Source: CAVZAB01 sp963773155
GTDB lineage: Bacteria > Pseudomonadota > Alphaproteobacteria > Rhizobiales > Beijerinckiaceae
Reading direction: 5' to 3'
DNA: 64,000 bases
Assembly (NCBI GenBank): GCA_963773155.1
Contig: CAVZAB010000012.1
Span: 1-64,000 of the forward strand
This document shows, one piece after another, positions 1 through 14,600 of this stretch. The translations under genes and the position numbers were made by a program. The notes under the pieces are model-generated. The model saw nothing but the letters and a program-made list of their open reading frames with translations, was not told the DNA's origin and ran no database searches. Numbering within the stretch: position 1 is the stretch's first letter; each line of letters opens with the position of its first letter.

Positions 1-2567
<2,567 letters not shown>

Positions 2568-2640
2568 TTCTCATTAGTCGATGTCCATCGACCAAGACGC
2601 GATCCAATCGCCAGTTTGCTTCATTTCCGCCCTTCGCCGG

Positions 2641-2755
2641 CCTGGTGGCTTATGCGAGGTGACCAGACCCGATCCCATCCCGAACTCGGCCGTCAAACGC
2701 CTCTGCACCGATGGTACTATGTCTCAAGACCTGGGAGAGTAGGTCGTTGCCAGGC
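2641..2755 (+). rRNA. rrf: 5S ribosomal RNA
   Basis: About 115 nt with 5S features: a terminal helix formed by cctggtggc at the start and gccaggc at the end, the conserved cccatcccgaactcgg loop, and gggagagtaggtc near the 3' side. It follows the 23S gene by about 75 bases, as in a normal rrn operon. Confidence 0.96.
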
Positions 2756-2867
2756 CTGCAAAGGGCGGAAATCCAAACATTGTCACAATACAAGGATCCA
2801 TGCAGATACTTCCGTCGCCATGACGCGATGGCATGCGAAGTCGGTCAATCGGTGTTGTCAAGATTGA

Positions 2868-2944
<77 letters not shown>

Positions 2945-2978
2945 GATTAAATCCTTGGAAAACAAGGCAACTTGACGA

Positions 2979-3002
2979 GCCGCCCTTCGGGGCGGCTTTT
3001 TA
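2979..3002 (+). terminator. intrinsic terminator of the rrn operon
   Basis: Perfect 7-bp stem gccgccc / gggcggc closed by a ttcg tetraloop and followed by ttttta. It lies 35 bases after the tRNA CCA end and should end the rRNA/tRNA transcript. Confidence 0.9.
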
Positions 3003-3225
3003 TTGTGGTGGGCCTGCGTGGTGCTGCGCGTGACGGAATTGGAACCATTGCAGCGTTTGGCGTTCTCGCAGGCCTGTGCGAGGCAAGCCCTTGCACTCAT
3101 GGAGCAATTCGGTCTTAACCCAATCTTTCTAAACTTGTTGCTTTCAACTTGAAATAGGAGGTTCCCAATGCCTATGGTCGTTCGGTGAACCAGGAGGTTG
3201 CAGATATGATCCGGACTATGGCGCA

Positions 3226-4332
3226 ATGAACGCCGAACAGGTGATCGCAAACGATCTCGACGTGATGGTGGACAATCTCGCCGATGAACTTCGGGCGATT
3301 TCCGGCCGCAATTTTCTGATTGCTGGAGGCGCGGGTTTCTTAGGCTATTATCTGGTCCAGACCGCTCTCCATTGGAACAAACGCAACCAAAGTCGGCCAC
3401 AGATCACGGTGACCGTTTTGGACAATTTTATTCGCGGCGTACCCAAATGGCTCACCGCGTTGCAAAGCAATAGTTTGCAACTCTTGCAACACGACATAAC
3501 CCAACCGCTGCCCACCAGCCTCCCCAGCCAGCAATATCTTGTTCATGCCGCATCAATTGCCTCACCAATTTATTACCGGCGACACCCGATCGAAACCATG
3601 GACGCGAACGTCAATGGGCTGTGGAACATTCTGAACTATTGCTTGGCCCAGACCAAGCAAACCGGCCCGGTCGAAGGCGTGCTGTTCTATTCGAGCAGCG
3701 AAATTTACGGCGATCCCACGCCCGAAAATATTCCGACTCCGGAGACTTACCGCGGTAGCGTGTCCTGCACCGGGCCGCGAGCCTGCTACGACGAATCGAA
3801 AAGATTCGGCGAGACCCTTTGCGTCAATTTCGCGAACCAACATGGCATTCCGGTGAAAACTGCGCGCCCCTTCAACAATTTCGGTCCCGGATTGAAAATC
3901 AGCGACCGGCGCGTCATCGCAGATTTCGCCCGCGATATATTGGCGGGAAGAGACATCGTACTATTATCGGATGGTTCGGCGAAAAGAACGTTCTGTTACG
4001 TCACCGACGCCATAACTGGCTATTACAAGGTTTTGGTCAAAGGCACGCCTGGCGAAGCCTACAATATCGGCGTCGAAACGCCGGAAATCTCGATGAGTGA
4101 TTTGGCCAGGAAAATGACCTCCTTGTCCCTCGAACTTTTTGACTACAAGGGCAAGGTGGTGCATCAGCAAAGCGATGATCAGGAATATCTGGTCGACAAT
4201 CCCAACCGAAGGTGCCCGGTCATAACCAAGGCGCGCGAATCGCTGGGCTACAATCCCGGCGTAACGCTCGATGAAGGATTGCGGCGCGCGTTGATTTGGT
4301 ACTCGGCAAACCGCGACGCAGTGGATGCCTGA
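3226..4332 (+). CDS. NAD-dependent epimerase/dehydratase, UDP-glucuronate decarboxylase-like
   Basis: A 368-residue short-chain dehydrogenase of the extended sugar-nucleotide group. The Rossmann motif GGAGFLG is near residues 34-40, the serine stretch SSSEIYG near 159-165, and the catalytic pair YxxxK is Tyr188 and Lys192 (YDESK). The order and the GPRACYDESKR context match UDP-glucuronate decarboxylases (UDP-xylose synthases) and the related dTDP-glucose 4,6-dehydratases. Its stop codon overlaps the start of the UDP-glucose dehydrogenase gene (TGATG), so the two are translationally coupled. The pair would convert UDP-glucose through UDP-glucuronate to UDP-xylose in the cytoplasm. The family and the coupling are seen; the exact product is inferred. 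The N-terminal extension of about 30 residues before the Rossmann fold is slightly longer than usual. Confidence 0.85.
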   Translation: MNAEQVIANDLDVMVDNLADELRAISGRNFLIAGGAGFLGYYLVQTALHWNKRNQSRPQITVTVLDNFIRGVPKWLTALQSNSLQLLQHDITQPLPTSLPSQQYLVHAASIASPIYYRRHPIETMDANVNGLWNILNYCLAQTKQTGPVEGVLFYSSSEIYGDPTPENIPTPETYRGSVSCTGPRACYDESKRFGETLCVNFANQHGIPVKTARPFNNFGPGLKISDRRVIADFARDILAGRDIVLLSDGSAKRTFCYVTDAITGYYKVLVKGTPGEAYNIGVETPEISMSDLARKMTSLSLELFDYKGKVVHQQSDDQEYLVDNPNRRCPVITKARESLGYNPGVTLDEGLRRALIWYSANRDAVDA

Positions 4333-5672
4333 TGAAAATTTCTATTGTTGGAACCGGCTATGTTGGTCTGGTTACAGGGGCCTGCTTGGCGGATAAGGGC
4401 CAAGATGTAACGTGTGTGGACATTGATGAGGCGCGAGTTGAGGCGCTCAATCGCGCCCACTCGCCCATTTTCGAATCCGGGTTGGACGCGCTTTTGCGCC
4501 GACATGTTGGCAGCAAACTGCGCGCCACCAGCAATATCGAAACCGCCGTTTTGGAATCCGACCTGACCATGATAGCGGTAGGCACCCCCCTGCTCGGCGA
4601 ATCCATTGACCTAACTGCGGTGCTGACAGCCGCTCGGCAGATCGGCACCGCGCTTAGGCGAAAACCGGGATACCATGTCGTGGTCGTCAAGAGCACTGTC
4701 GTACCGGGGACGACTGCCCGCAAAGTGCTGCCGGCGTTGGAAGCTTCATCCGGAAAAACGGCGGGTCCCGATTTCGGCCTCGGAATGAACCCCGAGTTCC
4801 TGTCGGAAGGCGAGGCGGTCCACGACTTCATGTTTCCCGACCGCATCGTACTAGGCGGAATCGACGAACGGACTATCGACACCATCGAAGAGGTTTACCG
4901 GGATTTTCCAGATTCGCCACGCATCCGCACAAACACCGGCACTGCTGAGTTAATTAAATACGCATCCAATGCGCTGCTTGCCAATTTGGTTTCCTTCTCT
5001 AACGAAATCGCCAACCTCGGAACCACGCTCGGCGACATTGATGCTATCGATGTCATGCGTGGTGTGCATTTGAGCCAATATTTTCGCGGTCAAAATTCCC
5101 TGGGCTTGCCGCCGATCACGGCGTTTTTAAAACCTGGCTGCGGTTTCGGTGGTAGCTGCCTCCCTAAGGACGTAAAGGCGCTGATCGCGCACGGCAAGTC
5201 GGTTGGCGAGGCGATGCCATTGCTCGAGGCAATCATGAGTGTCAACACTGCCCAACCGGGCAAAGTGGTGGCGATCCTGGGCAGGTATTTTCCTAGGCTC
5301 GAGGGTGTGCGCGTTGCGGTACTTGGCCTTTCGTTCAAGCCTGGAACCAATGACGTGCGCGAGAGCCCGGCCTTTCCGATCATGGCCGAGCTCCTGCGGC
5401 ACGGGGCGACAGTGAGCGCACACGACCCGGTAGCTATCGAAGACGCCCGTAAGAGTTTCGCCAGAACTGAAGTGACCTACTTCGCCGATCTGAATGCTGC
5501 TTTGAACGGTGTCGACGCTGTTATTGTGGTAACTCCCTGGGACGATTACCGTGATCTGCCGGCGCTTATTCGGGCCAAGGCGCAGCAGCCGGTGTTCATA
5601 GATGCCCGTCGTGCGTTCGATAGAACGGAAATATTGCGCTACGATGGCGTCGGGCTAGGCGCAAAGGATTAG
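4332..5672 (+). CDS. ugd: UDP-glucose 6-dehydrogenase
   Basis: 446 residues, typical for the UDP-glucose/GDP-mannose dehydrogenase family. It starts MKISIVGTGYVGLVTG, the NAD-binding motif with GxGYVG at the very N-terminus, which fixes the start at 4332 rather than at upstream candidates. The catalytic cysteine lies in GCGFGGSCLPKD, at about residue 276. The C-terminal UDP-binding domain carries GLSFKPGTNDVRESP. It oxidises UDP-glucose to UDP-glucuronate with two NAD+. The start overlaps the previous stop by one base, so it is co-translated with the epimerase, which fits a UDP-glucuronate/UDP-xylose supply step for surface glycans. Confidence 0.95.
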   Translation: MKISIVGTGYVGLVTGACLADKGQDVTCVDIDEARVEALNRAHSPIFESGLDALLRRHVGSKLRATSNIETAVLESDLTMIAVGTPLLGESIDLTAVLTAARQIGTALRRKPGYHVVVVKSTVVPGTTARKVLPALEASSGKTAGPDFGLGMNPEFLSEGEAVHDFMFPDRIVLGGIDERTIDTIEEVYRDFPDSPRIRTNTGTAELIKYASNALLANLVSFSNEIANLGTTLGDIDAIDVMRGVHLSQYFRGQNSLGLPPITAFLKPGCGFGGSCLPKDVKALIAHGKSVGEAMPLLEAIMSVNTAQPGKVVAILGRYFPRLEGVRVAVLGLSFKPGTNDVRESPAFPIMAELLRHGATVSAHDPVAIEDARKSFARTEVTYFADLNAALNGVDAVIVVTPWDDYRDLPALIRAKAQQPVFIDARRAFDRTEILRYDGVGLGAKD

Positions 5673-8600
5673 TCGCCTCGAACAAATGATAGTCCGACCT
5701 TGTGCGTTGGTAGTCTCTCACACTATGCGTGCTGGAAGCGACCGGCATGTGGGCTGCAGTCTTCTCCGGATGCTGCCAGCTGTCCAATCTCTGAGCCAAT
5801 TGACCAGATCCGGGACTGGCGGCACAGACCCTGCGGGCCCGCTGCCGGACGCCGGACCGGGCCGCCGCAGGCCGAGCACCTGCGTCATAATTTCTCGTCC
5901 ACAGGATCTGAGCAGCCATATTCCAGTTTGGCCATTGGCCAGCCTGCGGTCGCCTCGCCAACAGGCTGAAACCTGGCGCCAAAAGGGCCAGGAAGGTTCA
6001 TTTCTAGTGAACCACGCTTTCCAGCCTTAAGTTTTGGGGATAGCGTTCATTGGAACAATTGCCTACGCACGTAAAAGAGCCCGGTTTTTTCTAATGGGAA
6101 AATGGATGAACACAGGCTCGGCGTTCCGCCTGAGACTTCCGAGGGGTAATTTCTGTGGCATTGAAATAGCCCGCAAAGCCGGCCTGCCACGAAACGGTTG
6201 TGATGCCAGCCTATTCCGTCGCTGCAATAGCTTGGGCGAGCGCGTGGGCCGATCCCCCGGGCCAGTATATTAACTTGAATCGTCTAGAGTGTCCGCATGC
6301 CCTCGGGACACGTCCTGAAGCGTGCGTCGTGCCTGACCGAACAGCGCGATTCATTACGAGGAAAGTCTTCGATGGAATCTAACAGCCAAGCCGGGGCAGA
6401 GAGCGGAGGCGAAACCAACCGGTCGCTGTCGCCGCGCATCTGCATGCCCAGCTGGAGGAGGTTTGCGAAAAACGCCTACCGGTGCGGCCTTTATGAGGCT
6501 CAAGACGTTCTCGCCGAGGTCGACGATGTCGAATTGATCGATCTGGAAATGACCGAGAGGGGATTATTCGAAAGAAGGTGGCTGAAAACGCCGACTTTCA
6601 AAAACTTAACGAACGAAATTATTTTCAATGTCGGTTTAAAGAAAGTTAAGAAATTACGGCTGAACAAGAAATACGACGTATTCATAGCCCTGTGCAGCAT
6701 GTACTGGGATCTCATTTACCTAAATTCGATCGAGGACTGGCGAGATCATTGCAAGGTCAGCGTGTGCTGGATCGACGAGATGTGGGCCACCCGTATCCCC
6801 AGCAAGTACTGGCTCGCCGCACTAAGTCGGTTCGACTATGTGTTCATGAGTTGCAAAGGCACCGTTCCGAGCCTTTCGCAGGCCATGAATAGGACCTGCC
6901 ACTGGTTGCCGAGCGGGATCGACACGCTTCGTTTTAGCCCGTTCCCCAACCCACCCGATCGAGTCATTGACGTCTACAGTATAGGCCGCCGATCCGAAGG
7001 CATCCACGCCGAATTGCTTCGCGCGGCAGGGTGCGGCGAACTCTTCTATGTGTATGACACATTTGGGGCTGCCGATAGCCAAGTATATGACCACCGGCAA
7101 CACCGCGATCTATTCGCAAATACGGCTAAGCGGAGTCGGTATTTCATGGTCGCGCCCGCAAAGATGGATGCCCACTACCAGACGAAAGGCCAAGTTGAAG
7201 TCGGCTATCGATATTACGAAGGTGCGGCTGCCGGGGCAGTTATGATTGGTCAAATTCCACAGAGCGATACTTATCAGGAACTGTTTGGCTGGCCGGAGGC
7301 CGTTATTCCCCTCCAACCCGATGGATCAGACATACGTTCTGTTCTTGATAACCTTAACGCCGATCCGGAGAGAGCGCGCGCGATCAGCAGACGCAATTCG
7401 ACGCAAGCGCTTCTTCGGCACGATTGGGTTTACCGCTGGAATCAAATGTTTCGAATAGCAGGTATTGAGCCCTCAGCGCAGAGCATGCTTCGAGAGAAGC
7501 GTTTACGGGATATGGCCCACCGGATCACCGATGCCGAGCGTGCAACCTTGTCCCGATAGCTAAGAGTGTATGCCGGTCGGACTAGATCATGTCGCCGGAA
7601 ATAGTGGGCGCGGCGATGGACTGGGCCCTTAATTTGGACCTTTGGTAAGAGTGATTCGCCGCGCTTGTTGATTCCCTCGACATTAGGATGTTAGCCTAAC
7701 TGCGCTATTGCACGATCAGCTTGGGAATATTCGTTTGAAATCGAGAAACAGCGGACAGAAAAACACATGAAGGCCGCGCATTTTGCACGCTCAGGCGAAA
7801 ATCTATCGGTATTGTGTCTGGGTGCACATTCCGATGATATTGAGATTGGCGCGGGTGGAACCGTTCTTGCCTGGATAGCGGACGGCATTCGGGTCGATGT
7901 CACATGGTGCGTGATGGGCGCGACCGGCGAGCGCGAGCAGGAAGCGCGTGCCTCGGCCAGCGATTTTCTGCGCGGGGCGGTTGGCGCGCGCGTAGAGATC
8001 GAGCATTTCAAAAACAGCTTTTTTCCGATGCATAGCGAAGAAATCAAGGAATGGTTTGAGGGTCTAAAGCTGCGAGCAGCACCCGACGTGATTTTGACGC
8101 ACCGGCGCGACGATGCTCATCAAGATCATCGCGAAATGGCAAGGCATACTTGGAGTACTTTTCGTGATCACCTGATTCTGGAATATGAAGTTCCGAAATG
8201 GGACGGTGACATTGGGCAGCCAAATCTGTACGTGCCGCTGGGGGCGGATGTGCTGGAAAGGAAGGTCGAACTGCTGTTGAAACATTTTGGCAGTCAACGA
8301 TCAAGGCATTGGTTCGACGCCGAAACTTTCCGGGGCCTAGCGCGGTTACGTGGAATGGAATGCAGGGCACCGCAGCGCTATGCGGAAGCCTATTTTGGAA
8401 GCAAGGTCATGCTGGCTTGACAAGGTTTATGTCGGCGTTTTGTCTTGGAAACCATCAAGTTGCCGGAGGTGGCAAAATGGGCTGCCGGCATCCGTTCGTG
8501 GAGGGCGTAGCGTGAGCGTTGGTTTGAAGTGCCGGTTTTGCCGCAATCCTCTTGGGCACACCTTTGTCGATCTCGGCATGTCGCCGCCGTGTCAGACCCA

Positions 8601-11600
8601 TATTTCGCCTGACGAACTCGGCAATATGGAGCAATTCTATCCTTTGCATGCCTTTGTTTGCTCGCATTGCTTTCTGGTCCAACTCGGCGAGTTTGTGACG
8701 CCCGCGGAGATCTTTTCGGAATATGCCTACTTCTCGTCCTTTGCCGACAGCTGGCTGAAGCATTGCGAAATCTATGCGAAACGGATGACAGAACGGTTCG
8801 GCCTGGGTCGCGGCAGCCGGGTATTCGAAGTGGCGAGCAATGACGGCTATCTTCTTCAATATTTTGTCAGGCAGGCTATTCCGGTGCTCGGCATCGAACC
8901 GGCGGCCAATGTGGCAAAAGTTGCAGTGCAGAAAGGCGTCCCGACCGTCGTCGAGTTTCTGGGCAAAGAGACGGGCAGGCGAATCGCCGCCGAGCACGGC
9001 AAGGCTGACCTACTGGCGGGAAATAATGTGCTGGCCCACGTTCCTGATCTCAACGACTTCATCGCCGGTCTGCGCAACCTGCTTGGTCCATCCGGCGTTC
9101 TCACCATGGAGTTTCCGCACCTGCAGCGGCTCATCGAGCTCAACCAATTCGACACGATCTATCACGAGCATTTTTCCTATTTCTCCTTTACCACCGTGGA
9201 GAAGATCTTTGCCGCCCAGGGCATCGTTTTGTTCGATGTTGAGGAACTCCAAACGCACGGCGGCTCGCTGCGCATCTATGGCCGTCATGCCGAGGACGCG
9301 GGTAAGCCTGTTGGGCCTAACGTTGCCGCGCTTAAGTCGCAAGAGGAGCATTTTGGGATAACCCGACTGGAAACCTACAGGCGCTATACAGAGCAGGTGA
9401 AGGCAGTGAAGCGCGGCATTCTGGATTTCCTGATTGGCGCGAAGAACGACGGCAAGAAGATCGTTGGTTATGGCGCGCCCGGCAAAGGCAACACCCTGTT
9501 GAATTATTGTGGGATAAGGACCGATTTCCTAGATTTCACGGTAGATCGGAATCCCTACAAGCAGGGCAAATATACGCCGGGGACGCATATTCCCATCGTT
9601 GCACCCGATATGATCGAGAGGACAAGGCCCGACTACCTTTTCATCCTACCTTGGAATTTGAAGGATGAAATCATCGAGCAAAACGCCTTTATACGGAACT
9701 GGGGAGGCAAGTTCGTCGTCCCCATTCCGGCGGTCCGTGTCTATGACTGAACGCAAGCCGACATTCTGCCCAGACCTCGACCAGCAGGCTGCGACGAGGG
9801 CCGGGCAGGACATGTATGAGCTGATTTCAAAACTCTATCCGATCTGCCGTAGCATGACCGGCGAAGGTGTGCGCACAACCCTTCGCGTTATGCAGGAGCG
9901 AATAGGGCTTCAGATTCACGAGGTCCCGACGGGAACCCCGGTTTTCGACTGGGTCGTTCCCCAGGAATGGTCGATAAGAGACGCCTATATCAAAGGGCCG
10001 GATGGTCGTAAGGTCATTGACTTTGCTAATTCCAATCTCCACCTCGTCGGCAACAGCTGTCCCGTCCACCAAACGATGCCGCTTAGTGCGCTGCGCGCGC
10101 ATCTTCACAGCCTACCCGATAAGCCGGATTGGATACCCTATCGGACATCCTATTTTAAGGAATCCTGGGGCTTTTGCTTGAGCCACAATCAGCTGGCATC
10201 CCTCCCCGACGGCGATTACGAGGTGAAAATTGATTCGTCCTTGACGGATGGCCACCTGACCTATGGCGAAATGTTGATTGCAGGCGAGACAGCAGACGAG
10301 GTGTTGATTTCCTGTCACGTCTGCCACCCATCGCTTTGCAACGACAATTTGTCGGGTATAGCGCTGGCGGTAGCCGTTGCGCGGCGTCTATCGGAATATC
10401 GACTGCGGTATTCCTACCGTTTCGTTTTTATTCCGGTAACGATCGGGTCGATTGCATGGCTGTCGATAAACGAGGGTAATTTGTCGCGCATTCGGCACGG
10501 CCTGTTGCTCGCCAATGTCGGCGATGCCGGAAGGATTACCTATAAGAGGAGCCGCCGCGGCAATGCAGAAGTGGACCGGGTCATGCAGGCCGTCTTGCGC
10601 GAGTTCTGGGGCGGATTTTTCAATCATCGACTTCATCCCTTATGGCTATGATGAACGCCAATATTGCTCTCCAGCCTTTGATCTGCCGCTTGGATGTTTC
10701 TCGCGGACGCCGCACGGTCGCTTTGAGGAATATCACACGTCTGCCGACAATCTGGATTTTGTAAAATCCGAGGCTTTGGCGCATTCCTACGCGACAATGC
10801 TCACTGCAATCTGGGTGCTTGAGACTAATGCGCGATACTTGAATCTCAACCCCAAATGCGAACCGCAATTGGGTCGGCGAGGCGTTTACCGCGCATGGGC
10901 CGAGCAAAGCGATGGCGGTGGTGCCGAAATGGCGCTTTTATGGGTGCTCAATATGTCGGACGGCGAACATGATCTTCTGGACATTGCGGAACGATCAGGC
11001 ATGCGTTACGGCTCAATTGTCAAGGCGATGAGAGTGTTGACCGAGTGCGGGCTCCTGTCGCGGCCGGTGACTGCCTGAATTTTTGCCGAGCTCGCCAAGA
11101 AAAAGGTCGCGGGAGCCGGCGATGTTGCGATCAAATTTACCACGGCGCTGCGGCCCGTCGGCAGCAGCGTCAGTCGGTTGGGCGGATCGCGGGTCGCACC
11201 GGCCGTCCGACGAGGTAGTGCGAGATCCCCTCATCGAGGGCCCGACGGTAGGTGGAGCACGCGTCGAACACGGCTGCGACCACGGTGTCGATGTCGTCAT
11301 CGGTAAAGGCCGCGCTCAACACGAAGGACGGAGCCAGCACGCCGCGTTTCAGCAGCTCTTGGAGGAACAGCGTACGATACTCTTGTGACGGTACGCCGTC
11401 CGGGTCGAGCGTGCCGTAGACGAGATTCGCGGGACGACCGGCGAGGATCACATGCTCCTCAACCCCGGCGGCTCGGGTCGCGGCGCTCACTCCCGCGGCG
11501 AGACGTTGACCGAGTTTGGCCAGCCTGTCGATGATCGGTTCGCTACGGTAGGTCTCGACGACGGCGATCGCCGCGGCCAGAGCATGGGTCTCGGCGCCGT

Positions 11601-14600
11601 GAGTCGTGGAGAGCAGGAAGACCCGTTCCGCGCCGTGCCCATATCCGCCCAACGTCATGTACTCGCGCCGGCCGAGCAGCGCCGAGACGGCGAAGCCGTT
11701 GCCCAGGGCCTTGCCGAAAGTGGACAGATCGGGCTCGACACCGAACAATTCCTGACTTCCGGCCTTGGCCACCCGGAAGCCGTTGATTATCTCGTCGAGA
11801 ACCATCAGGGCGCCGTGCTTGTCGCACAGCCGTCGAACGCCGGGAAGGAAGTCTGGCAGCGGCTCGTTCTGGGCCGAGACGCCCTCGAGCACAACGCAAG
11901 CCACCTCGCCGCGGCGTTCTTCAAGCAGGCGCTCGAGGTCGGCGAGGTCATTGTAGGCGAAGCGGACGGTGAGCTCCCGGACCGAATTGGGAATCCCGGC
12001 TGGCATGCGGGACGACCCGATGAACCAGTCATCGGTGGAGAAGAAGGGCTGGTCCCGACAGATCGCGACTACGTCACGACCGGTGGCGGCGCGCGCTAAC
12101 CGCACAGCTGCTGTGGTCGCGTCCGAACCGTTCTTGGCGAACTTTACCATCTCGGCCGCGGGAACGACCGACAACAATGTCTCAGCCGCCTCCAGATCAA
12201 GTCGGCTGGGTCGTACGAAGTTGGTGCCCATTTCGAGGGCACGGCGCACTGCCGTCTCGATGCGGGGGTGTCGGTGACCGAGAGCGACCGAGCGTAACCC
12301 GCTGCCGAACTCTAGATAACAATTGCCATCGACGTCCCACACGCGCGGTCCGCGACCGTGATCGATGACCGGGGCCATGCCTTCGGGGTACTGGTCAGCG
12401 CCCTTGGCATAGGTGTGCGCACCGCCGGGCACCACGTGTTCCAATTGTTTGGTGACCTGCATCGAGCGAGCACGCTGGGTGATAATCGCCGGTGAGACGG
12501 GACGGACTGACTGCTCAACCACACGCGCACTCCTTCACTGACCCCGGGCAGGCGAATAACGGCAGCAGACGTCCGGGAACCTCAAGCCTATCATATTATG
12601 GCGCGCTCCCACTGTCCACGAGACGCAGCCAGGTAATCGGGTGAGGACGGTTGCGACAAATGCGAAATTGCTTAATCTCTTGTCATGGTGCGCAAGCGCG
12701 CTGATCCTGCGGACTTCGGGGCGATTGCCGAAACAACAAACGATCCCCAATATTTTAACGATTTCTCAGACTTTCGCGCCATGGGCAAAAGGCCACGTGG
12801 TCTACCATGTGGAGCCAAGACGCGCGGCGGGACGAAGATACCACCAACACTCAGCCTTCCGAGGTATTTTCAGATACTTGCATCAGCCAATTGTCGGACA
12901 GCGAAGCAAGTAGACCGCGGCTGCCCTGAGGCGTTGCCAAATAGACAGCCTTAAGACTTCCCCCTCGCTCCCGCGTGTTCGGTAGGTCTTGCCCGTCGCG
13001 TACGGCCGCCGAAGTCGACCCAACCAGCAGTTTGCCGGGCAGTGCGGCCTCACCTATTGGACCAGCGGGCATCACCACCGATCGTTAATTATTCGCAGCG
13101 CCGGCTTCGGCTTCCAGATTGCGCTGAACGTCGGCAAAGGTCCCGGCCGGTATCTTAGGCCGCCGCGAACGCCAAAGTATATTGTTCGTCAAGCGCCGCG
13201 CGAAATTTCTCTATCGTGTTGCGGATCTGCGGCTTCAATGTCTCAGCATCATTCTGCAATTGTTTGAACAGCTTGGTCAAGCTTCCAAGGTCCACGGTCC
13301 CTAACGGCAGACAATATTCCGACAAGCCGAGCTCAGCCATTAATGAGTCGAACTTTGTCTGATAGGAAAGCGCAATGATCGGTTTGTTAAGCAGCAGAGC
13401 CAATACGAGGTTGTGGAACCGCGATGAGATCACCAGATCGGTTTCGTGCAACTGACGCACCAGCTCTTCGACGGTCAGAGTCGGCTCAGCGACGACACGG
13501 CCCACTTCCAGGACCCGTCCCTTAATCGCGTCAATAACCTCCTCTCTCACCACCAGATCGTGGTGAAAATCTCCGATCAGCAATCGAACATTGTAATTTT
13601 GCTCAACCAGCCAGCAAACAAAATCGGCCATGATCCCGATGTAATCCTGGTGCGAGTTTTTCTCGAACTCCGAGCCCCGCAATATAACCTAGCCCCACAC
13701 CAACAATCGGCCTCTGACTGGTCCGCTCCGCGTCCGAGTGAAGCAAGCGACACGATAGGCCGAAGGCCAAGTCGGGGCACACGCTGTCGCGATCCGTACG
13801 GAATCCAATTCCCTCCATACATTGTTTCGATTCCTTGTCACGATAGCTGCGGTAGTCGGCCAATCCAAGGCTTCGTTTTATGAGCCAACGGCTGAGCGGG
13901 TGATCAATCGGTCCGACCCCGATGCCGATAAACAACAGCTTGACCCGGCACAGAGCCGCCAGCGCCGACCACTTGAACAATTCATACGGCCAACCCTTGG
14001 GCCCGGTGAGATTGTCACTGACAATTTGCGTTCCGCAAACGATCAGCGTGTCGCTCCACCAGAACTCTCCGAAGGCATTGCGAGAATTGCCCGAGCTCGC
14101 CGGATATTCGTGTAAGGGCGGCCTGCAGTCGCCCGCCAACCGCAGGACGGTTTCGTCTGGAAGCCGCCACGCTCCAATAAAATGCGGGTATGTTATGCCG
14201 CGATTCCACGTCCTTGGGGCCGGTGCAGCCACATTGCAGACTGGCCTGAGGCCAGCGCTGCAGAGCCCGTTCAATAACGGCTTGAAGGGTACATTCATTG
14301 CCCAGGTTTCCCGCACCAAAATGTCCGAGGAAGGTAATTTTTTTGGATTCCATGCCATTCCTTTATACCACCGCGTTGTTCCAGACTTTCCAGGGGGCCT
14401 TGCCTTGATTGAGTTCGTCAAGGTATTGCTTGTCCTTGAACGTGTCCATGCACTGCCAGAAACCCGTACATTTGTAGGCCAACAGAGCCTGACGCTCGAT
14501 CAATCGCTGCAACGGCTGGCGCACCAGCTCCTCGCCTGGGTGAATGCAGTTAAACAACTCGTTGCGGAAGACAAAAAAGCCGCCGTTGATCCAGATGTCC